Assembly (NCBI GenBank): GCA_033721955.1
Contig: JAWVZY010000009.1
Coordinates: 1 to 22,849 of the forward strand
DNA length: 22,849 bases
DNA from: JAWVZY01 sp033721955
GTDB lineage: Bacteria > Patescibacteriota > Minisyncoccia > Spechtbacterales > 2-12-FULL-38-22
Direction: 5' to 3'
Positions 21,580-22,849 of this stretch are shown here, piece after piece; position 1 is the first letter of the stretch; each line of letters opens with the position of its first letter. The notes beneath the pieces are model-generated. The model had not been told where the DNA came from. It saw nothing but the letters and a program-made list of their open reading frames with translations, and searched no databases. A program made the translations under genes and the position numbers.

Positions 21580-21823
21580 AGAGTGAGGGTAAATGACTCT
21601 TCGCCTTCACTCCTGAACACCCAGACTCGGCTTGGGAACCGAACTTTCTTTCTTCGCCTGGAGCCACTGCTTCGGCCTTCAGGCAGCGCCTCTTCACACG
21701 TACCAGTTCTTTCCACGCCGCAATAATAAGCGGCACCTATTATACAGCGATATCGCAACAAAGCACCTCCTTTCCTCAACTCAGCCCCTTTCTTATGAAC
21801 CTCTTAAAGAAAGGGGCTCTTTT
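21580..21823 (+). ncRNA. candidate structured non-coding RNA, about 245 nt, unknown family
   Basis: The 345-base gap between two minus-strand genes is clearly more GC-rich than its surroundings and holds several helices on the plus strand. 21581-21589 pairs with 21604-21612 (9 bp with one G-U). 21613-21617 pairs with 21678-21682. 21717-21721 pairs with 21730-21734. GCGATATCGC (21747-21756) can fold. A 12-bp terminator stem closes the 3' end. A near-consensus promoter precedes it. The RNA also holds CACCTCCTTTC (21764-21774), like the 3' tail of 16S rRNA. I find no diagnostic element of SRP RNA, RNase P RNA, tmRNA or 6S RNA. A minus-strand frame covers the region but looks less likely to be coding. 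Confidence 0.62.
21783..21823 (+). terminator. strong terminator of the non-coding RNA
   Basis: A perfect 12-bp stem (21783-21794 AGCCCCTTTCTT with 21807-21818) and a 12-nt loop are followed on the plus strand by CTTTT. There is no T-run after it in the minus direction, so it terminates plus-strand transcription. Confidence 0.8.
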
Positions 21824-21845
21824 AATACAAAAAATTGCAAATATT

Positions 21846-22535
21846 TTAATCGGAAGGTATTCTATCGGGGAAATCAGAGAAGATGCCATCTACGCCAAAA
21901 AATATAAGGTCGCGTATGTCCTCAGGCTCATTTACCGTAAAGGCAAAAACTTTCAGGCCCCGCTTATGAGCTAAACGTATAAATTTTTCATTAAGAGCGG
22001 GATACTGTACATTTATAGAGTAGGCATTTAATTTTTTAGCCCTGTTTAAAGATCTGCGAACAGGAAATTTTATAAGATACCCGCTCCTTATCCCGCGTTC
22101 AAGTACGCGAAAATCATCTAGGGCATCCGGATCAAAGGAAGATATCAAAAAAATATCTTTTGACCAATGCTTCTCCTCTATATATTGTTTAATTATTTTA
22201 TATACTCCCCCCACCGCATGCCTGCTTTTAATTTCTATATTAACCTCTGTTTTTTGCCCTATGAGATCCAACGCTTCCTGTAAGGTCGGTATAGTTTCTG
22301 CTCCGGCAACTTTTAATTTTCTAAGCTCATCAAAACTCATTGAGTGCACCAGTCCTTTTCCGTCTGTTGTGATGCTTACATCTTCATCATGTATTAAAAC
22401 TATCTCGCCCGTAGCGCAAGAGTGTACATCAAACTCTATCATATCAACTTCAAGATCAAGAGCTTTTTGTATGGAAGATAATGTATTTGCCGGAGCATAA
22501 CCTGCCGCGCCGGCATGACCTATTTTTAGAATCAT
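21846..22535 (-). CDS. glycerophosphodiester phosphodiesterase-family protein
   Basis: This 229-aa soluble protein spans a complete GDPD TIM-barrel. Conserved elements are H7 (GHAG), E34 and D36 (IEFDVH), H49 (LIHDEDV), TDGKG, E101 (NIEIK), FAFTVNEPEDI (197-207) and a final GVDGIFSDFPD. The family cleaves glycerophosphodiesters to glycerol 3-phosphate and an alcohol. Two usual active-site residues differ: the HRG motif reads HAG, so the phosphate-binding Arg is Ala8, and PENT reads PANT (15-18), losing a metal-site Glu. Activity may therefore be altered. A TAAAAT box eight bases before the ATG suggests a short or absent leader. The gene stands alone. Confidence 0.88.
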   Translation of the reverse strand: MILKIGHAGAAGYAPANTLSSIQKALDLEVDMIEFDVHSCATGEIVLIHDEDVSITTDGKGLVHSMSFDELRKLKVAGAETIPTLQEALDLIGQKTEVNIEIKSRHAVGGVYKIIKQYIEEKHWSKDIFLISSFDPDALDDFRVLERGIRSGYLIKFPVRRSLNRAKKLNAYSINVQYPALNEKFIRLAHKRGLKVFAFTVNEPEDIRDLIFFGVDGIFSDFPDRIPSD

Positions 22536-22548
22536 ATATCTTTATTTT

Positions 22549-22592
22549 ATCAAAACAAAAAACCGCCGTATACGGCGGTTTTTTGTTTTGAT
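22549..22592 (-). terminator. 44-bp perfect palindrome acting as terminator
   Basis: The whole segment 22549-22592 is a perfect inverted repeat around the centre of CCGTATACGG, with GC-rich inner arms and A/T-rich outer arms. It begins five bases after the metalloprotease stop on the minus strand and ends in a T-run in both directions, so it can terminate either strand. Confidence 0.85.
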
Positions 22593-22597
22593 GCTTT

Positions 22598-22849
22598 TTA
22601 GTAAAGCTTGCTCATTCCTGTTATATCTCCTGAGTTAAGATCTCTTTTCTTTGTTTCGCCTTCCGTAGCATAGCCATACATTGTCTCCTCGCTACAATCA
22701 CTGGTATATAGATCAGCAAGACCTACAGCATGTCCAAGCTCATGAGTTGAAATACTCTCAAAATCCATAGCATTTACATCGCCTGTCGTTGACCAATTAA
22801 AGTCAACATCATCAAATACCATATCCCACTCAACAAGTTCTCTGTTGAA
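22598..22849 (-). CDS. matrixin-like zinc metalloprotease, C-terminal part
   Basis: The frame is open from base 22849 leftward, so only the last 83 residues are present; the N-terminus lies beyond the window. The visible piece starts with NRELVEWDMVFDDVDFNW, typical of the beta segment before a matrixin active site. It then gives the zinc motif HELGHAVGLADLY (H-E-x2-H-x2-G-x2-D) and the downstream Met-turn segment ETMYGYA. The third zinc ligand is Asp instead of the classical metzincin His. The end (GDITGMSKLY) is the usual terminus of this group. It is probably a secreted protease; a signal peptide cannot be checked here. A strong palindromic terminator follows. Confidence 0.85.
   Translation of the reverse strand, partial: FNRELVEWDMVFDDVDFNWSTTGDVNAMDFESISTHELGHAVGLADLYTSDCSEETMYGYATEGETKKRDLNSGDITGMSKLY

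Noticed and set aside
21764..21774. 16S rRNA fragment.
   Set aside because: Only the 11-nt tail-like sequence is present; no other 16S helix or conserved block flanks it.
21513..21779. 88-codon minus-strand frame with AAAGGAGGTG before a TTG codon.
   Set aside because: The product is Arg/Cys-rich with GC-rich codons unlike its neighbours and matches no family; the plus-strand promoter and terminator explain the region better. The apparent Shine-Dalgarno site is the complement of the anti-SD-like segment. It remains the main competing reading.
21580..21823. SRP RNA, RNase P RNA, tmRNA or 6S RNA.
   Set aside because: I looked for the SRP GGAAG/GCAGCC apical loop, the RNase P GAGGAAAGUCC and ACAGAA-CCCGGC blocks, a tmRNA tRNA-like end and long end-to-end pairing of 6S; none was found on either strand.
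21632..21907. 91-codon plus-strand frame inside the RNA region.
   Set aside because: It runs through the terminator hairpin and into the antisense of the GDPD gene, and its composition is not protein-like.
1..22849. tRNA or rRNA genes, CRISPR arrays, insertion sequences, integrases or prophage genes.
   Set aside because: Every gap was read by eye; no cloverleaf, direct-repeat array, transposase or integrase motif, or attachment-site duplication was seen.

Overview
The window is a compact, AT-rich bacterial segment with short intergenic gaps. Every protein gene except one small regulator lies on the minus strand. Gene content suggests a Patescibacteria/CPR genome, probably of the Parcubacteria group: a DUF2339 protein, an anchored PNGGE-type surface protein, a VKOR fusion, a matrixin-like protease with the HELGHxxGLxDLY signature, and many small single-helix membrane proteins. 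This is inference from family content. TGA serves as a stop (for example at 19794-19796), so the code is the standard bacterial one and not the Gracilibacteria/Absconditabacteria code.

Layout. 1-3.7 kb: envelope proteins (DUF2339 fragment, PNGGE-domain surface protein), a coiled-coil protein, a VKOR disulfide-forming membrane protein, a Met/His-rich peptide and an exported rhodanese. 3.7-6.0 kb: an anchored Cys-rich protein, a CcdA/DsbD-type thiol electron carrier and a DUF1573 protein, which look like an extracytoplasmic thiol relay. 6.1-8.9 kb: a copper operon (CsoR repressor, CopB-type ATPase, small CPF membrane protein) behind a perfect consensus promoter with a CsoR operator in its spacer. 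9.0-13.7 kb: two histidine kinases and one single-domain response regulator. 13.8-16.5 kb: an acyltransferase-like protein and an E1/ThiF-like adenylating enzyme of the Rv1355c type, divergent from a small XRE regulator, with palindromic operators between them. 16.5-20 kb: a GH13 alpha-glucosidase, an orphan protein, an exported alpha/beta hydrolase and a 62-aa protein. 20-21.5 kb: an RskA-like anchored domain and a DgkA-PAP2 fusion. 21.58-21.82 kb: a probable structured non-coding RNA on the plus strand. 21.8-22.85 kb: a GDPD-family protein and the C-terminal part of a metalloprotease.

How the parts fit. The copper operon and the following thiol cluster together look like metal and redox homeostasis outside the membrane. 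The ThiF/acyltransferase/XRE unit is the best candidate for an undescribed system: adenylation plus acyl transfer suggests an acylated small molecule or peptide. Its operator half-sites (ACAAC-N5-GTTGT) recur at the promoter of the dCache-PAS kinase at 11051, hinting that one regulator controls both. The second candidate is the roughly 245-nt RNA, with its own promoter and terminator and an 11-nt copy of an anti-Shine-Dalgarno-type sequence, in a genome where many starts are leaderless or lack a Shine-Dalgarno site.
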